A stretch of 64,000 nt of DNA from contig NZ_VXDC01000007.1 of assembly GCF_008711285.1 (NCBI RefSeq), forward strand, positions 186,001 through 250,000, read 5' to 3'. Positions 52,669 through 63,306 of the stretch are shown here, in pieces. A program made the position numbers and the translations under genes. The stretch's first letter is position 1. Each line of letters begins with the position of its first letter. The notes below the pieces were generated by a model, which saw only the letters and a program-made list of their open reading frames with translations, made no database searches and was not told the origin of the DNA. This DNA is from Roseibium aquae (GTDB lineage: Bacteria > Pseudomonadota > Alphaproteobacteria > Rhizobiales > Stappiaceae).

Positions 52669-54327
52669 TCACATCACCTTGCGTGTTTCCACGGCCGGTG
52701 CCGGTTCGGGCAATGCCGCAACCTGCGGAACCGTGGCCGCATCCAGCGCGGGCAGGTCCGTGCCGGACCCCGGCCCGGCGGCTTGCCCGTCACGGACCTG
52801 CCGGGCAAGTTCGAGCATTGCGGGGATCTTGTCGGCTGGAGCTGCTGCCCCGAACAGGAACCCCTGGCCCTGATGGCAGCCCGACTTGTGCAGACGTTCC
52901 AGAACCTCCGTCTGCTCGATTCCTTCGGCAACGGTATTCAGGCCAAGGCCTTCCGACAGCACCAGGACAGCTTCCACGATGGCGGCGCATTCCTTGTTGT
53001 GCGCCATCTTGCAGGTGAAGGATCTGTCGATCTTCACCGTGTTGATCGGCAGGTCCCGGAGGAACGACAAGCTTGAATGTCCGGTTCCAAAGTCGTCGAG
53101 CGCAATCTTGATGTTCGCGGCAGCCAGCTGATCGAGGATGACGCGGGCACTGTTCGGGTTGCGCATGATGGCCGTTTCCGTCACCTCCAAAACGAGCCGG
53201 TCCGGAGTAAGGCCTGTTTCCGACAGGGCGGCCATGATCTTCAATGGCAGGTTTCGGTCATGCAACTGCACCTGGGATATGTTGAAGCTCAAGAACAGGT
53301 CGTTCGGCCAGGTGACGGCGGTCTCGCAGGCCTCGCGGAACAGACCATCCGCAAGTTCCGCGATCATCCCGCTGTCTTCGGCAATCGAAATGAATTGTGT
53401 GGGGGCCACCTCGCCGAAATCACGGTCGGTCCAGCGGGCAAGGGCCTCGAACCCGATGATCCCTTGCGTCTCCAGGTCAAGGATGGGCTGGAAAAAGACG
53501 TTGACCATCTTCTCGTCGATCGCGCGCCGCAGACGCTGCTCCAACAAGGTGCGATGCAGGATGGTGGCATCCATGTCCACCTCGAAGAAGCGGTAGGCCG
53601 AGCGGCCCGAGGTCTTGGCGCGGTAAAGCGCGATGTCGGCCCGCCGGAGCAATTCCGAAGCGGAATAGCCATCGTCCGGAAAGATCGAAATGCCGATGCC
53701 CGTTCCGATCGAAACGCGCCGTGTTCCAAGGTCGAAACTCTCTTGCGTGCGTGTCAGAAGCTGGCGGGCGAGGCTCGAGACCTCGGAACGATCCGTGAAT
53801 TGGGGCGTGACAATCGCGAATTCGTCGCCGCCAAGCCGGGCAACGAAACCGTGGGGCCCGACCGTGTCCTGGATCCGGCCGGCGAAACTGCGCAACAGCG
53901 AGTCCCCGAACGCGTGCCCATACACGTCGTTGATCGGCTTGAAACCGTCGACATCCAGCATCATCACGGCACGTGAGACGCCGGGGGCCAGATTGCCGGT
54001 CAGATTGGGAAAGGCGGTTTGAAACTTCCGCCGGTTCGGCAGTCCGGTCAGCGCATCATGCTGGGCGAGTTCGAGAGCTTGCGCCTGCGCCAGCGTGCGA
54101 TGGGCGATTTCCCGGCGCATGTGCAAGAAGGTGGTGGCCCAGTAGACGCTGAGAATGACCGCCGTCGCCATGGCTGTGCTGACGAGTACCTCGGCAGCTT
54201 TGTGCCCCGGCTCTCCAAAGCCCGGCAACACGTCCAGCGGATGCGCATAGGCCAAAAGGGTGCTGGATACCCCGATCAGGACCAGAAGCGCCAATGCTGT
54301 CCGTACGTGGGATGAGAAAAACTTCAT
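52669..54327 (-). CDS. Membrane GGDEF/EAL bifunctional c-di-GMP enzyme
   Basis: The 552-residue protein has two N-terminal membrane helices (ALALLVLIGVSSTLLAYA and AMATAVILSVYWATTFL), a GGDEF domain with intact RLGGDEF (about 90-250) and an EAL domain with intact GFEALARW. The EAL catalytic residues in NISQVQL, VLEVTET and ALDDFGTG (DDFG) are all present. Both synthesis and hydrolysis of c-di-GMP are therefore possible. There is no extra sensory domain; the short periplasmic loop (HPLDVLPGFGEPGHKAAEV) could sense. The start is ATG 54327. It lies opposite in strand between DUF2207 and glyS. Confidence 0.94.
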   Translation of the reverse strand: MKFFSSHVRTALALLVLIGVSSTLLAYAHPLDVLPGFGEPGHKAAEVLVSTAMATAVILSVYWATTFLHMRREIAHRTLAQAQALELAQHDALTGLPNRRKFQTAFPNLTGNLAPGVSRAVMMLDVDGFKPINDVYGHAFGDSLLRSFAGRIQDTVGPHGFVARLGGDEFAIVTPQFTDRSEVSSLARQLLTRTQESFDLGTRRVSIGTGIGISIFPDDGYSASELLRRADIALYRAKTSGRSAYRFFEVDMDATILHRTLLEQRLRRAIDEKMVNVFFQPILDLETQGIIGFEALARWTDRDFGEVAPTQFISIAEDSGMIAELADGLFREACETAVTWPNDLFLSFNISQVQLHDRNLPLKIMAALSETGLTPDRLVLEVTETAIMRNPNSARVILDQLAAANIKIALDDFGTGHSSLSFLRDLPINTVKIDRSFTCKMAHNKECAAIVEAVLVLSEGLGLNTVAEGIEQTEVLERLHKSGCHQGQGFLFGAAAPADKIPAMLELARQVRDGQAAGPGSGTDLPALDAATVPQVAALPEPAPAVETRKVM

Positions 54328-54527
54328 GCGCGCGTTGTCTCGACGGATACCATCTGCCAACGTGGCAGGGGAGTGTTGAGGACTGATTAAGGGCTACCGA
54401 TGATAAGGGGTTTTCCGCTTGCCTTGTCGGCAGGGGGTGACAAGGCCAGACCAACTTGGTAACGGACGTGGCGACTGGAAAATGAGCGCGATCGTCGCGC
54501 GATCCCGCCAAAAGGTTAGTGTTCCCG

Positions 54528-56669
54528 ATGCCCGATCTCCTGCTTGAGCTTTTCAGCGAGGAAATTCCCGCGCGCATGCAACGCCGCGCCGCCGAAGACC
54601 TGAAAACCATGGTCACCAACGCGTTGGTGGAAGCAGGCCTTCCCTATGAGGGGGCCAAGGCCTTCGCGACGCCCCGGCGCCTGGCGCTGCACGTTGCCGG
54701 CGTTCCCCTGGGGTCGGCGGCCACCCGCGAAGAACGCAAGGGGCCGCGGGTGGATGCTCCGGAAAAGGCCATAGAGGGCTTCCTGCGCGGCGCCGGCCTG
54801 ACCTCCATCGACGAGGCGAGCATTCAGACCGACCCGAAGAAGGGCGATTTCTATGTTGCCGTGATCGAGAAACCCGGGCGCGATGCGATTGACCTGATCG
54901 CCGGGTTCATGCCCGGCGTCGTGCGCAACTTTCCGTGGCCGAAATCCATGCGCTGGGGCACCGGCGGCTTGCGATGGGTCCGCCCGCTGCATTCCGTTGT
55001 TGCGACCTTTGGCCCGGAAACCGAGGATCCCGAGATCGTGCCGTTCGAGGTGGACGGTTTCCAGGCGGGCAACACGACCCGGGGGCACCGGTTCCTGGCG
55101 AATGAGGCGTTCACCGTCCGCCGGTTCGACGACTACGCCCACAAACTGGAAAAGCACAAGGTCGTGCTGGATGCCGACCGGCGGAAGGACATGATCCTGC
55201 ATGACGTCAAGGACCGGGCCTTTGCGCTGGGCCTGGAGCTTGTCGAGGATCCGGGCCTGCTGGAGGAAGTAGCTGGCCTCGTGGAGTGGCCTGTCGTGCT
55301 GTCCGGCAAGTTCGACGACACATTTCTGGACATTCCGGACGAATGCATCCGCCTGACCATCCGGGCGAACCAGAAGTGTTTCGTGCTGAAGGACCCGAAA
55401 ACGGGCAACCTTGCCAACCGCTTCGTGCTGGTCTCCAACATCGAGGCGCCGGATGGTGGCAAGACGATCGTCGCGGGGAACGAGAAAGTCATCCGCGCGC
55501 GATTGTCCGATGCCCGGTTCTTCTGGGAAACGGACCTGAAAACCCGGCTCGAGGACAATCTGCCGAAGCTCGACAGCATCGTTTTCCATGAAAAACTCGG
55601 CACCCAGGGCGAGCGGGTGAAGCGGCTGGAAGCGCTTGCCGCAGAGCTTGCCCCGGGGGTTGGCGCCGATGCCGACAAGGCCAAGCGCGCGGCAAGGCTC
55701 TCCAAGGCCGATCTGGTCTCCCAAATGGTCTACGAGTTTCCCGAACTGCAGGGCCAGATGGGCAGGACCTATGCGGACAAGCAGGGCGAGGATGCGTCTG
55801 TGGCCCTTGCCATTGAAGATCACTACCGCCCGCAAGGCCCCAGCGACAAGGTGCCGGCCGATCCGGTCGCCATTGCCGTTGCGCTGGCCGACAAGCTTGA
55901 TCTTCTGGCAGGGTTCTGGGCGATCGACGAAAAGCCGACCGGCTCCAAGGATCCGTTCGCCCTCCGCCGCGCCGCGCTGGGCGTGATCCGGATCGTGTTG
56001 GAGAACGGGCTGCGTTTGAGCCTACAGAGCGCGCTCATCTCCGCATATGACCTCCATTACGATCGTATTGCTATGATCACCGAAGCTTCCTTGAACACTG
56101 ATAAGGAGGTTTTCCCACTCTTCAAGCCGTCCTATATGGCGATTCCTAACTTGATGTTTTTCTTCGCCGACCGCCTCAAGGTCCACCTGAAGGACGAAGG
56201 CGCGCGGCACGATCTGATCGACGCCGTGTTCGCATTGGACGGTCAGGATGATCTGCTGATGGTGGTCAAGCGGGTCGAGGCCCTCGGCAAATTCGTTGCC
56301 TCCGACGACGGCGCGAACCTGCTTGCGGGCTACAAGCGCGCGGTGAATATCTTGCGGGCGGAAGAAAAGAAGGACGGCGCGCCGGTCACCGGCCGTCCGC
56401 ATGCCGATCACTTCCGTGAGCAGGCTGAAATCGATCTGGCCGCGAGCATCGATACGGCCCGGGCCGGGGCGGCGGATGCGGTAAAGCGGGAAGATTTCGA
56501 GGCGGCCATGACCGCCTTGTCGAGGCTGCGCGCGCCGGTCGACACGTTCTTCGAGGACATTCTGGTGAATGCCGATGAGCCGGACATCCGCATGAACCGG
56601 CTGAGACTGCTCGCCGAAATCCGCGATGCCACCCATGTGGTCGCCGACTTCTCCAAGGTCGCGGGATAG
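54528..56669 (+). CDS. glyS: Glycyl-tRNA synthetase beta subunit
   Basis: The 713-residue beta subunit of GlyRS binds tRNA and is needed for charging. It starts [17 protein letters not shown] and has the characteristic [20 protein letters not shown] block (seen as [16 protein letters not shown]), the HD-like [25 protein letters not shown] region and the DALR-like anticodon domain (about 590-713). The ATG at 54528 is chosen over a GTG at 54519. It is separated from glyQ by four kilobases, so stoichiometry cannot rely on direct coupling. Confidence 0.96.
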   Translation: MPDLLLELFSEEIPARMQRRAAEDLKTMVTNALVEAGLPYEGAKAFATPRRLALHVAGVPLGSAATREERKGPRVDAPEKAIEGFLRGAGLTSIDEASIQTDPKKGDFYVAVIEKPGRDAIDLIAGFMPGVVRNFPWPKSMRWGTGGLRWVRPLHSVVATFGPETEDPEIVPFEVDGFQAGNTTRGHRFLANEAFTVRRFDDYAHKLEKHKVVLDADRRKDMILHDVKDRAFALGLELVEDPGLLEEVAGLVEWPVVLSGKFDDTFLDIPDECIRLTIRANQKCFVLKDPKTGNLANRFVLVSNIEAPDGGKTIVAGNEKVIRARLSDARFFWETDLKTRLEDNLPKLDSIVFHEKLGTQGERVKRLEALAAELAPGVGADADKAKRAARLSKADLVSQMVYEFPELQGQMGRTYADKQGEDASVALAIEDHYRPQGPSDKVPADPVAIAVALADKLDLLAGFWAIDEKPTGSKDPFALRRAALGVIRIVLENGLRLSLQSALISAYDLHYDRIAMITEASLNTDKEVFPLFKPSYMAIPNLMFFFADRLKVHLKDEGARHDLIDAVFALDGQDDLLMVVKRVEALGKFVASDDGANLLAGYKRAVNILRAEEKKDGAPVTGRPHADHFREQAEIDLAASIDTARAGAADAVKREDFEAAMTALSRLRAPVDTFFEDILVNADEPDIRMNRLRLLAEIRDATHVVADFSKVAG

Positions 56670-56697
56670 AGACGGGAGCGCCGGTGAGCTTAACGGC

Positions 56698-57969
56698 TCA
56701 CCCCGCCAGGCTGACGAGCCAGCCGAGGGCGGCCATGGCGGGCAGGACCCGGCCAAGGCCCCATTTCAGCTTGAGGATCAAGACGGCGGCGATCCCCGCC
56801 AGCGCCGCCATGCGCCAGTCAAAGGTGGTCAGGTCCGGCACCCAGGCCTGCAAAAACCCGAGCGTTTCCCGCTCGACGTTCGCGAAGCTGGCGTGAAGCG
56901 CGAACCAGAGCGCCAGGTTGAGGATCACGCCCACGACGGATGCGGTGATGGCCGACAAGGCGCCGCGCAGTTTCGGCGCGTGTTCCAGCCGGTCAATGAA
57001 CGGGGCTCCGGTAAACACCCAAAGAAAGCAGGGCGCGAAGGTCATCCAGAGACCGACGATTGCGGCCGTCACCCCCATCAGCGCTCCGCCGGCCTTGTTG
57101 CCGGCCAGATAGGCCACGAATTCGGTCACCAGGATCAGCGGCCCCGGCGTTGTTTCGGCCAGCCCCAACGCGTCGATCATTTCATTGGCGGTCAGCCACT
57201 CCCGCTGGATGGCCACTTCCTGACTGAGATAGGCAAGAACGGCATAGGCCCCGCCGAAGGTGACAACGGCCAGCTTGGAGAACAGAACGCCGATCTGGAC
57301 AAGAATGCTGTCGCCGCCGAGCGCCAGCCACAAAGCCCCGAGCGGGACGAGCCAGATCGCGAGCCATGTCGCGGCGGTGCGGGCGGTGTTGCGGAAAGAC
57401 AAGGGATCGGGCGCTTGCAGTTCTCCCACCGGCCCCGTGCTGGTCAGATATCCATAGACCGCGGCACACAGAATGATGACCGGGAAGGGAACCCCGAGAA
57501 AGAAGATCGCGAGAAAGGCTAGGCCGGCCAGAGCCCACTGGTCCGGGCGCTTGAGAGCCCGCCTGGAGATGTTCGCGAGCGCCTGAACGACGATCACGAT
57601 GACGGCTGCCTTGATGCCAAGGAACAGGGCCTGAACCAGCGGGGCCGCGCCAAAAGCCCCATAGAGTGCGGCAAGGACGAGAACGACGGCCGCGCCGGGC
57701 AAAATGAAGCTCAGGCCGGCGATCAGCCCGCCGCGCAGCCCGTGCAGGCGCCAGCCGGACCAGGCGGCCAATTGCATGGCCTCCGGGCCGGGCAGCAGCA
57801 TGCAGAAGCTGAGCGCATTGAGGTACTGGCGTTCGGTCAGCCACTTCTGTTCGTCGACTAGGACCCGGTGCATGAGCGCGATATGCGCGGCCGGGCCGCC
57901 AAACGAGGTCACACCGATCTTGAGCCACACGCGGGCAAAATCCTTGAGCGAAGGAACTGCGCCTGTCAT
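56698..57969 (-). CDS. chrA: Chromate transporter (ChrA/CHR family)
   Basis: The 423-residue bidomain CHR transporter has the signature GVTSFGGPAAHIALMH in the first half and a second, related half (AVVTFGGAYAVLAYLSQE). The conserved LLPGPEAMQLA and ETTPGPLILVTEFVAYLAG blocks are also present. About 12 hydrophobic helices are evident. ChrA exports chromate in resistance clusters, but many chromosomal CHR proteins have no demonstrated role. No chrB regulator is adjacent. It is convergent with glyS (28 nt). Confidence 0.94.
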   Translation of the reverse strand: MTGAVPSLKDFARVWLKIGVTSFGGPAAHIALMHRVLVDEQKWLTERQYLNALSFCMLLPGPEAMQLAAWSGWRLHGLRGGLIAGLSFILPGAAVVLVLAALYGAFGAAPLVQALFLGIKAAVIVIVVQALANISRRALKRPDQWALAGLAFLAIFFLGVPFPVIILCAAVYGYLTSTGPVGELQAPDPLSFRNTARTAATWLAIWLVPLGALWLALGGDSILVQIGVLFSKLAVVTFGGAYAVLAYLSQEVAIQREWLTANEMIDALGLAETTPGPLILVTEFVAYLAGNKAGGALMGVTAAIVGLWMTFAPCFLWVFTGAPFIDRLEHAPKLRGALSAITASVVGVILNLALWFALHASFANVERETLGFLQAWVPDLTTFDWRMAALAGIAAVLILKLKWGLGRVLPAMAALGWLVSLAG

Positions 57970-58059
57970 CTGCCACCCGCATGGTTCATGCCTGACGAGG
58001 ACCGGCCCGCTCCCGCGCCCGTGGCGCGATCGCGGCGGCCTTTGATGCTCAGGGCTTTA

Positions 58060-59289
58060 TCATTGCGCGGCGGTTCCGGCCAGCCGGGCCACCGGTTTTT
58101 CCTGGATCGGCCAGTGCACCACGGCCGCAAACAGCCCGAGCGCGATGCCGACCCACCAGATCAGGTCGTAGGAGCCGGTTTCGTCATACAGCTTGCCGCC
58201 CAGCCAGACTCCGAGAAACGCGCCCACCTGGTGGGAAAAGAACACGAAGCCGAACAGGGTCGCCATGTAGCGCGGCCCGAACATGACCGCCACCAGGCCA
58301 GAGGTGGGCGGTACGGTCGAGAGCCACAAAAGACCCATGACGGCGGAAAAGACCAGCACGCTGGCGGGCGAGGGCGGCACCATGATGAAGACGAAGATCG
58401 CGATGGCCCGTCCGATATAGATCAGGGAGAGGAAAACCGGCTTGGAGTAGCGCCCGCCGATATAGCCGGACATCAGGGAGCCGGCGATGTTGAACAGCCC
58501 GATCAGGGCGATCGCGACGGCGCCCCAGCTCGGGTCGAGACCCAGATCGGCAATATAGGGCGGCAGGTGAACGGTGATGAAGGCCACATGAAAGCCGCAG
58601 ACGAAGAAGCCGAATGTCAAAAGCACGAACCCGCGCGTGCCGAAGGCTTCGGCCACCGCCGACATCAGGCTCTGGTCCGCGACCGCCGGATCCGTGCTGG
58701 CTTGCGATTTGCCGCGCAGGGCAATGGCCAGAAGCGGGACCAGCATCATGAGACCGGCGAAAACGATAAGGGTCTGCTGCCAGCCGATCTCCGCGATCAA
58801 CGTTCCGCCGAGCGGCGCGAACAGGAACTGGCCGAGCGATCCGGAGGCCGTGCCGATCCCGAAAGCAATCGAGCGCTGCTCGGGCGTCACAACGCGGCCG
58901 AACGAGGCGAGGACAAGGGAAAAGGAGGAAAAGGCCACCCCAAGCCCAACAAGCACACCCGCGGAAACATGAAGCGCCACGGCGCTTTCCGCGTCCACCA
59001 TGAGCACGAGGCCGGCGGCATACATGACCGTGCCCAGGACCATGGTTTTCCAGGTGCCATAGCGGTCCGCCATCATGCCCGCGATCGGCTGGCCAAAGCC
59101 CCACATGAGGTTCTGGATGGCCAGCGCCAGGGCGAACAGCTCCCGGTTCCAGTCGCGCGCTTCGGTCATGGGCTGAAAGAACAGCCCCATGGCCGATCGC
59201 GGGCCGAATGAAATCAGGGCGATGAGGCATCCGCAGGCGATCACCAATGGGATGTTCGGACTGTGGCGGCGTTGGGCGGGAGCGGTCAT
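58060..59289 (-). CDS. MFS transporter
   Basis: The protein of about 409 residues has 12 predicted helices and the MFS motif A in loop 2-3 (GMMADRYGTWKTMVLG) with a second half resembling the oxalate/formate-type and related OFA-like permeases (FLFAPLGGTLIAE, PPTSGLVAVMFG). I recognise no ligand-specific signature. The ATG at 59289 is chosen because the residues upstream (QKVTVLDSKGTVLF) are not transporter-like. It is 90 nt before chrA on the same strand and may be co-transcribed. Substrate unknown. Confidence 0.9.
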   Translation of the reverse strand: MTAPAQRRHSPNIPLVIACGCLIALISFGPRSAMGLFFQPMTEARDWNRELFALALAIQNLMWGFGQPIAGMMADRYGTWKTMVLGTVMYAAGLVLMVDAESAVALHVSAGVLVGLGVAFSSFSLVLASFGRVVTPEQRSIAFGIGTASGSLGQFLFAPLGGTLIAEIGWQQTLIVFAGLMMLVPLLAIALRGKSQASTDPAVADQSLMSAVAEAFGTRGFVLLTFGFFVCGFHVAFITVHLPPYIADLGLDPSWGAVAIALIGLFNIAGSLMSGYIGGRYSKPVFLSLIYIGRAIAIFVFIMVPPSPASVLVFSAVMGLLWLSTVPPTSGLVAVMFGPRYMATLFGFVFFSHQVGAFLGVWLGGKLYDETGSYDLIWWVGIALGLFAAVVHWPIQEKPVARLAGTAAQ

Positions 59290-59559
59290 GACGCGTCTCT
59301 TAGCTTGGGATCGTGCGCGGAATAATACGGTTCCCTTACTATCCAAAACAGTCACTTTTTGTGAAAATTCCATCAATATTGCGAATGGGTTTACGGCATG
59401 CCTCCCGCGCTCTTCGGCTCGCGGCCGGCGGCTCCCAAAGATGGTGAGAGGACGTACGGCCGACCCTGGAATGGGCGCCGGAAAGAGCCCCCGTGAATTT
59501 GGGGTAGATTTTTCCTAAGCCGGCACTTATATAAACTCACGACGAGCAAAAGACGGTGT

Positions 59560-59580
59560 GGGCCTCTGGCCCGTTTTCTT
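59560..59580 (+). terminator. Short hairpin with U-rich tail upstream of nadA
   Basis: GGGCC (59560-59564) and GGCCC (59568-59572) pair around TCT and run into GTTTTCTTTT. A TATATAA (59528-59534) 30 nt upstream could be a -10. Whether this ends a short transcript or is part of the nadA leader is unclear. The rest of 59290-59560 shows no gene. Confidence 0.45.
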
Positions 59581-59590
59581 TTGAATAACT

Positions 59591-59607
59591 TATGCTCAAA
59601 ATGAGTA
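59591..59607 (+). promoter_or_regulatory. NadQ-like operator upstream of nadABC
   Basis: TATGCTCAAAATGAGTA is an imperfect palindrome (TGCTCA/TGAGTA arms) 38 nt before the nadA ATG. A further half-site TTTGAGCA is at 59615-59622. This resembles the NadQ operator reported by comparative genomics for alphaproteobacterial NAD-synthesis genes (recalled from memory). Confidence 0.5.
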
Positions 59608-59644
59608 AAAGCAGTTTGAGCAAGAACCGACAAGGGAGGTCGCA

Positions 59645-60727
59645 ATGACCCCGAGCCAAGCCGCCATGATGATCCCGGACGCCGCCGTATCGAGCGAAAC
59701 CGCGCTCGACCGGTTCGGCCCGCTTCCGCGTCCGGACCTTGCCTTCACCCCGCAGGTCGCGGAGGCGACCGCGCCGATCTACGAGAAGGTGAAGCATATC
59801 ATCCCCGCGATCGAGTGGCCGGCTCTCGCGCCCACGATCCACGCGATCAACATCCTCAAGAAACAGCGCAATGCGGTCATTCTGGCGCATAACTACATGA
59901 CGCCCGACATTTTCCACGGTGTCGCGGATATTGTCGGCGACAGCCTGCAGCTTGCCATCGAGGCGACCCGGACCGACGCGGATGTGATCGTCCAGTGCGG
60001 GGTCCACTTCATGGCCGAAACCTCGAAGATTCTGAGCCCGGACAAGACCGTCTTGATCCCGGACATGAAGGCGGGCTGCTCGCTGGCCGAATCCATCACG
60101 GCCGCCGATGTGCGCGGGCTGCGCGAGCGCAATCCCGGTGTGCCGATCATCACCTATGTCAATACATCCGCCGACGTGAAGGCGGAGTGCGACATCTGCT
60201 GCACGTCCTCCAACGCCCTGCAAGTGGTTGAAAGCTTCGGCGTGGACAAGGTTTTCCTGATCCCGGACAAGTATCTGGCCGCCAATGTCGGAAACAAGAC
60301 CGATGTCGAAGTCCTGATCTGGGACGGGGCGTGCGAGGTTCACGAGCGGTTCACCGCCCAGGAACTGCGGGATTACCGCAAGATCGAGCCGGGGGTGAAG
60401 ATCATCGCCCACCCCGAATGCCCGCCGGAAGTGGTGGCGGAAGCCGATTTTGCCGGCTCCACAGCGCACATGATCGACTGGGTCAAGACCCGGCGCCCGG
60501 AAAAGGTGATGATGATCACCGAGTGTTCCATGGCCGACAATGTGGCGAGCGAAACGCCGGATGTGGATTTCATCCGCCCGTGCAACCTGTGCCCCCACAT
60601 GAAGCGGATCACGCTGAACAAAATCCTCGACTCCCTGCTGGAAATGAAAGAGGAAGTGGTCGTTGATCCGGCGGTCGCCTCCAGGGCGCGTCAAGCCGTC
60701 GAGCGGATGATCAATCTCAAAAGTTGA
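59645..60727 (+). CDS. nadA: Quinolinate synthase
   Basis: The 360-residue [4Fe-4S] enzyme condenses iminoaspartate with DHAP to form quinolinate for de novo NAD synthesis. Characteristic segments are [28 protein letters not shown] with a cluster Cys, [35 protein letters not shown] and the final cluster Cys in [14 protein letters not shown]. The ATG at 59645 follows GGGAGG. It is the first gene of nadABC, with a putative NadQ operator upstream. Confidence 0.96.
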   Translation: MTPSQAAMMIPDAAVSSETALDRFGPLPRPDLAFTPQVAEATAPIYEKVKHIIPAIEWPALAPTIHAINILKKQRNAVILAHNYMTPDIFHGVADIVGDSLQLAIEATRTDADVIVQCGVHFMAETSKILSPDKTVLIPDMKAGCSLAESITAADVRGLRERNPGVPIITYVNTSADVKAECDICCTSSNALQVVESFGVDKVFLIPDKYLAANVGNKTDVEVLIWDGACEVHERFTAQELRDYRKIEPGVKIIAHPECPPEVVAEADFAGSTAHMIDWVKTRRPEKVMMITECSMADNVASETPDVDFIRPCNLCPHMKRITLNKILDSLLEMKEEVVVDPAVASRARQAVERMINLKS

Positions 60728-60798
60728 TCCGTTTTTCAAAAACGCCGCCCCGGCCGGTTCGTTCCGGGCCGGAACGCGGTGTCCAATGAGGCAATGCC

Positions 60799-62409
60799 AT
60801 GGCCGTTTCGGCAGCTGATTTCATGCCCGCGCTTGTGGGCAAGGACGTCGACGACGTCGTTATCCTCGGGGGTGGCCTTGCGGGGCTGTTCTGCGCGCTG
60901 AAGCTGGCGCCAAGGCCGGTGACCGTCATTTCCAACGCTCCCATCGGCTATGGCGCCTCGTCTGCCTGGGCCCAGGGCGGGCTGGCGGCGGCCGTCTCGG
61001 AAAACGACACCGCCGCTCAGCATGCGGCGGACACCATGGCGGCCGGTTGCGGCATCTGCGAACGCAAGATTGTCGAGCAGATGACCGGCGAGGCCGGCGA
61101 CCGGGTGCGCGATCTGCTGTCCTATGGGGTTCCGTTCGACAAGGACCTGGAAGGCCGGTTGCGCCTGTCCCGGGAAGCCGCCCACTCGGAAAACCGTGTG
61201 GTGCGCGTGCGCGGCGACATGGCCGGCTCCGCCATCATGGATGCCCTGATCCAATCCGTCCGGAACACCCCGTCCATCCGCGTGATCGAAGGCTATATGG
61301 GCGAGAGTCTAATGGTCGAGGGCCGCTATGTGACCGGCGTGCTGGCCCGGCGGCGCGGCGGGCTCGAGCGCATGGCCTTCCCGGCGAAGGCCGTCGTGCT
61401 GGCCTCCGGAGGGATCGGCCACCTTTATGCCGTGACCACCAATCCGGGCGAGGCCAATGGGCACGGGCTGGCGATGGCCGCGCGGGCGGGGGCCGTGATA
61501 GCCGATGCCGAGTTCGTCCAGTTCCATCCGACCGCGCTGAATGTCGGCAAGGACCCGGCCCCGCTGGCAACCGAAGCCCTGCGCGGCGAAGGCGCCATTC
61601 TGGTCAATGGCGCGGGCGAGCGCTTCATGGACGATCTGCACCCGGACAGGGAACTGGCGCCGCGCGATGTTGTGGCGCGGGCCATCCACCGCGAAATCAC
61701 GTCCGGCCGCGGCGCCTATCTCGACTGCCGCGCCGCCATCGGCGCCCGGTTCGAGGAGGACTTTCCGACCGTCTACGCGGCCTGCAAGGAAGCGGAGATC
61801 GATCCGGTCACCCAATCCATCCCGGTGGCTCCGGCCGAGCACTATCACATGGGCGGCGTGCTGACCGACGCCAACGGCCGGACCTCGCTGGACGGCCTAT
61901 GGGCGGCGGGCGAGGTCGCGGGCACCGGCGCCCATGGGGCGAACCGGCTCGCCTCCAATTCGCTGCTTGAGGCGGTGGTCTTTGCGGCCCGGATCGCGGA
62001 AGACATCCAGGGCCTCATGCCGACCCCGCGCGCGACCCACTGGGCCGAACTGGATCAGGCGGATGGCCTGCCGAGCCAGCGCAACACGGCCGAACAGGAG
62101 GCCATCACCGTCTTGCGGGAAACCCTGTCGCGCAATGTGGGGGTCGAGCGCAATGCGGACGGTCTCAAGCAGGCGCTGGCCGACATCGCGCGGGCCGAAG
62201 AAGTCTGCGTGCGGGACAGCATCAAGAACATGATGATCACGGGCCGGATCATTGCGGCGTCCGCGTTGAAGCGGACGGAAAGCCGGGGCGGCCATGCCCG
62301 TTCGGATTTCCCCGACATGGACCCGGCGTGGGCGCACCGCACGTTCACGACCCTGGCCGAAGTCGACGAAATCGCGGCGTCCGCCCTGGGCGAAGCTGAA
62401 AGCGCATAA
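60799..62409 (+). CDS. nadB: L-aspartate oxidase
   Basis: The 536-residue FAD enzyme of the fumarate reductase/succinate dehydrogenase flavoprotein family oxidises aspartate to iminoaspartate, the NadA substrate. The FAD site is [17 protein letters not shown]. The family blocks [47 protein letters not shown] and [21 protein letters not shown] are present. The C-terminal SDH-like helical domain is complete. It starts 71 nt after nadA and has GAGGCA upstream. Confidence 0.96.
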   Translation: MAVSAADFMPALVGKDVDDVVILGGGLAGLFCALKLAPRPVTVISNAPIGYGASSAWAQGGLAAAVSENDTAAQHAADTMAAGCGICERKIVEQMTGEAGDRVRDLLSYGVPFDKDLEGRLRLSREAAHSENRVVRVRGDMAGSAIMDALIQSVRNTPSIRVIEGYMGESLMVEGRYVTGVLARRRGGLERMAFPAKAVVLASGGIGHLYAVTTNPGEANGHGLAMAARAGAVIADAEFVQFHPTALNVGKDPAPLATEALRGEGAILVNGAGERFMDDLHPDRELAPRDVVARAIHREITSGRGAYLDCRAAIGARFEEDFPTVYAACKEAEIDPVTQSIPVAPAEHYHMGGVLTDANGRTSLDGLWAAGEVAGTGAHGANRLASNSLLEAVVFAARIAEDIQGLMPTPRATHWAELDQADGLPSQRNTAEQEAITVLRETLSRNVGVERNADGLKQALADIARAEEVCVRDSIKNMMITGRIIAASALKRTESRGGHARSDFPDMDPAWAHRTFTTLAEVDEIAASALGEAESA

Positions 62410-62425
62410 GAGAAGGAGGCGACGA

Positions 62426-63286
62426 ATGTCCGCGCAACTCCCCATCCTCCCGGCCATTCTCATCGACGACGCCGTTCGCGCGGCCCTGATCGAGGATTTT
62501 GGGCGCGCGGGCGACATTACCAGTCAGGCGACGATCCCCGCTGAAGTCCAGGCCGAAGCGGTGATCAGAACCCGTCAAGCCGGGCGCGTTGCCGGGCTTG
62601 GTTTCGTGGAAAGCGCATTCCGGCAAACCGGTGGCGGCCTCTCGGTCTCGGTCTTGCGGACGGACGGGGATCGTCTGAAGCCCGGTGACACAGTGGCCCG
62701 GATCACCGGGCCTGCGCGCCCGCTTCTTTCGGCGGAGCGTGTGGCGCTGAATTTTCTGTGCCACCTGTCCGGGATCGCGACGGCCACCGCGCAATTCGCG
62801 GAAGCCATCGCGCATACCAAGGCGCACATCGTTTGCACCCGCAAGACGACGCCCGGCCTGCGGGCGTTCGAGAAATACGCTGTCCGCTGCGGCGGGGGCA
62901 TGAACCACAGGTTCGGCCTGGATGACGCAATCCTGATCAAAGACAATCACATCGCGGTCGCCGGCGGTGTCGCGAAAGCCGTCCGGGCCGCCAAGGCATA
63001 TGCGGGGCATCTGGTCAAGATCGAGGTTGAGGTCGATACGCTCGATCAATTGCGCGAGGCGCTGAGCGAAGAACCCGATGTCGTGATGCTCGACAACATG
63101 GATCCGGCGGCTTTGGCCGAGGCCGTGCGCATCGCCGGCGGCCGGGTTCTGCTGGAAGCATCCGGCGGGATCGCAATCGGCACGGTCGCCGCTGTGGCCG
63201 AAAGCGGGGTCGATCTCATTTCAAGTGGCTGGATCACCCACTCCGCGCCGATTCTCGACTTCGGTCTGGATATCGAGATCGGGTAG
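62426..63286 (+). CDS. nadC: Nicotinate-nucleotide diphosphorylase (carboxylating)
   Basis: The 286-residue QPRTase converts quinolinate and PRPP to nicotinate mononucleotide, completing the visible de novo NAD pathway. It has the family blocks DFGRAGDITSQATIP, LNFLCHLSGIATATAQF, TRKTTPGLRAFEKYAVRCGGG with the active-site Arg/Lys and KDNHIA. It closes with VEVDTLDQL, VVMLDNM and LLEASGGI. The ATG 62426 sits after AAGGAGGCGACGA, an ideal ribosome-binding site. It lies 16 nt after nadB. The three genes together encode Asp to NaMN. Confidence 0.96.
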   Translation: MSAQLPILPAILIDDAVRAALIEDFGRAGDITSQATIPAEVQAEAVIRTRQAGRVAGLGFVESAFRQTGGGLSVSVLRTDGDRLKPGDTVARITGPARPLLSAERVALNFLCHLSGIATATAQFAEAIAHTKAHIVCTRKTTPGLRAFEKYAVRCGGGMNHRFGLDDAILIKDNHIAVAGGVAKAVRAAKAYAGHLVKIEVEVDTLDQLREALSEEPDVVMLDNMDPAALAEAVRIAGGRVLLEASGGIAIGTVAAVAESGVDLISSGWITHSAPILDFGLDIEIG

Positions 63287-63306
63287 GCCGGGGGCGGCGC
63301 TCCGTT

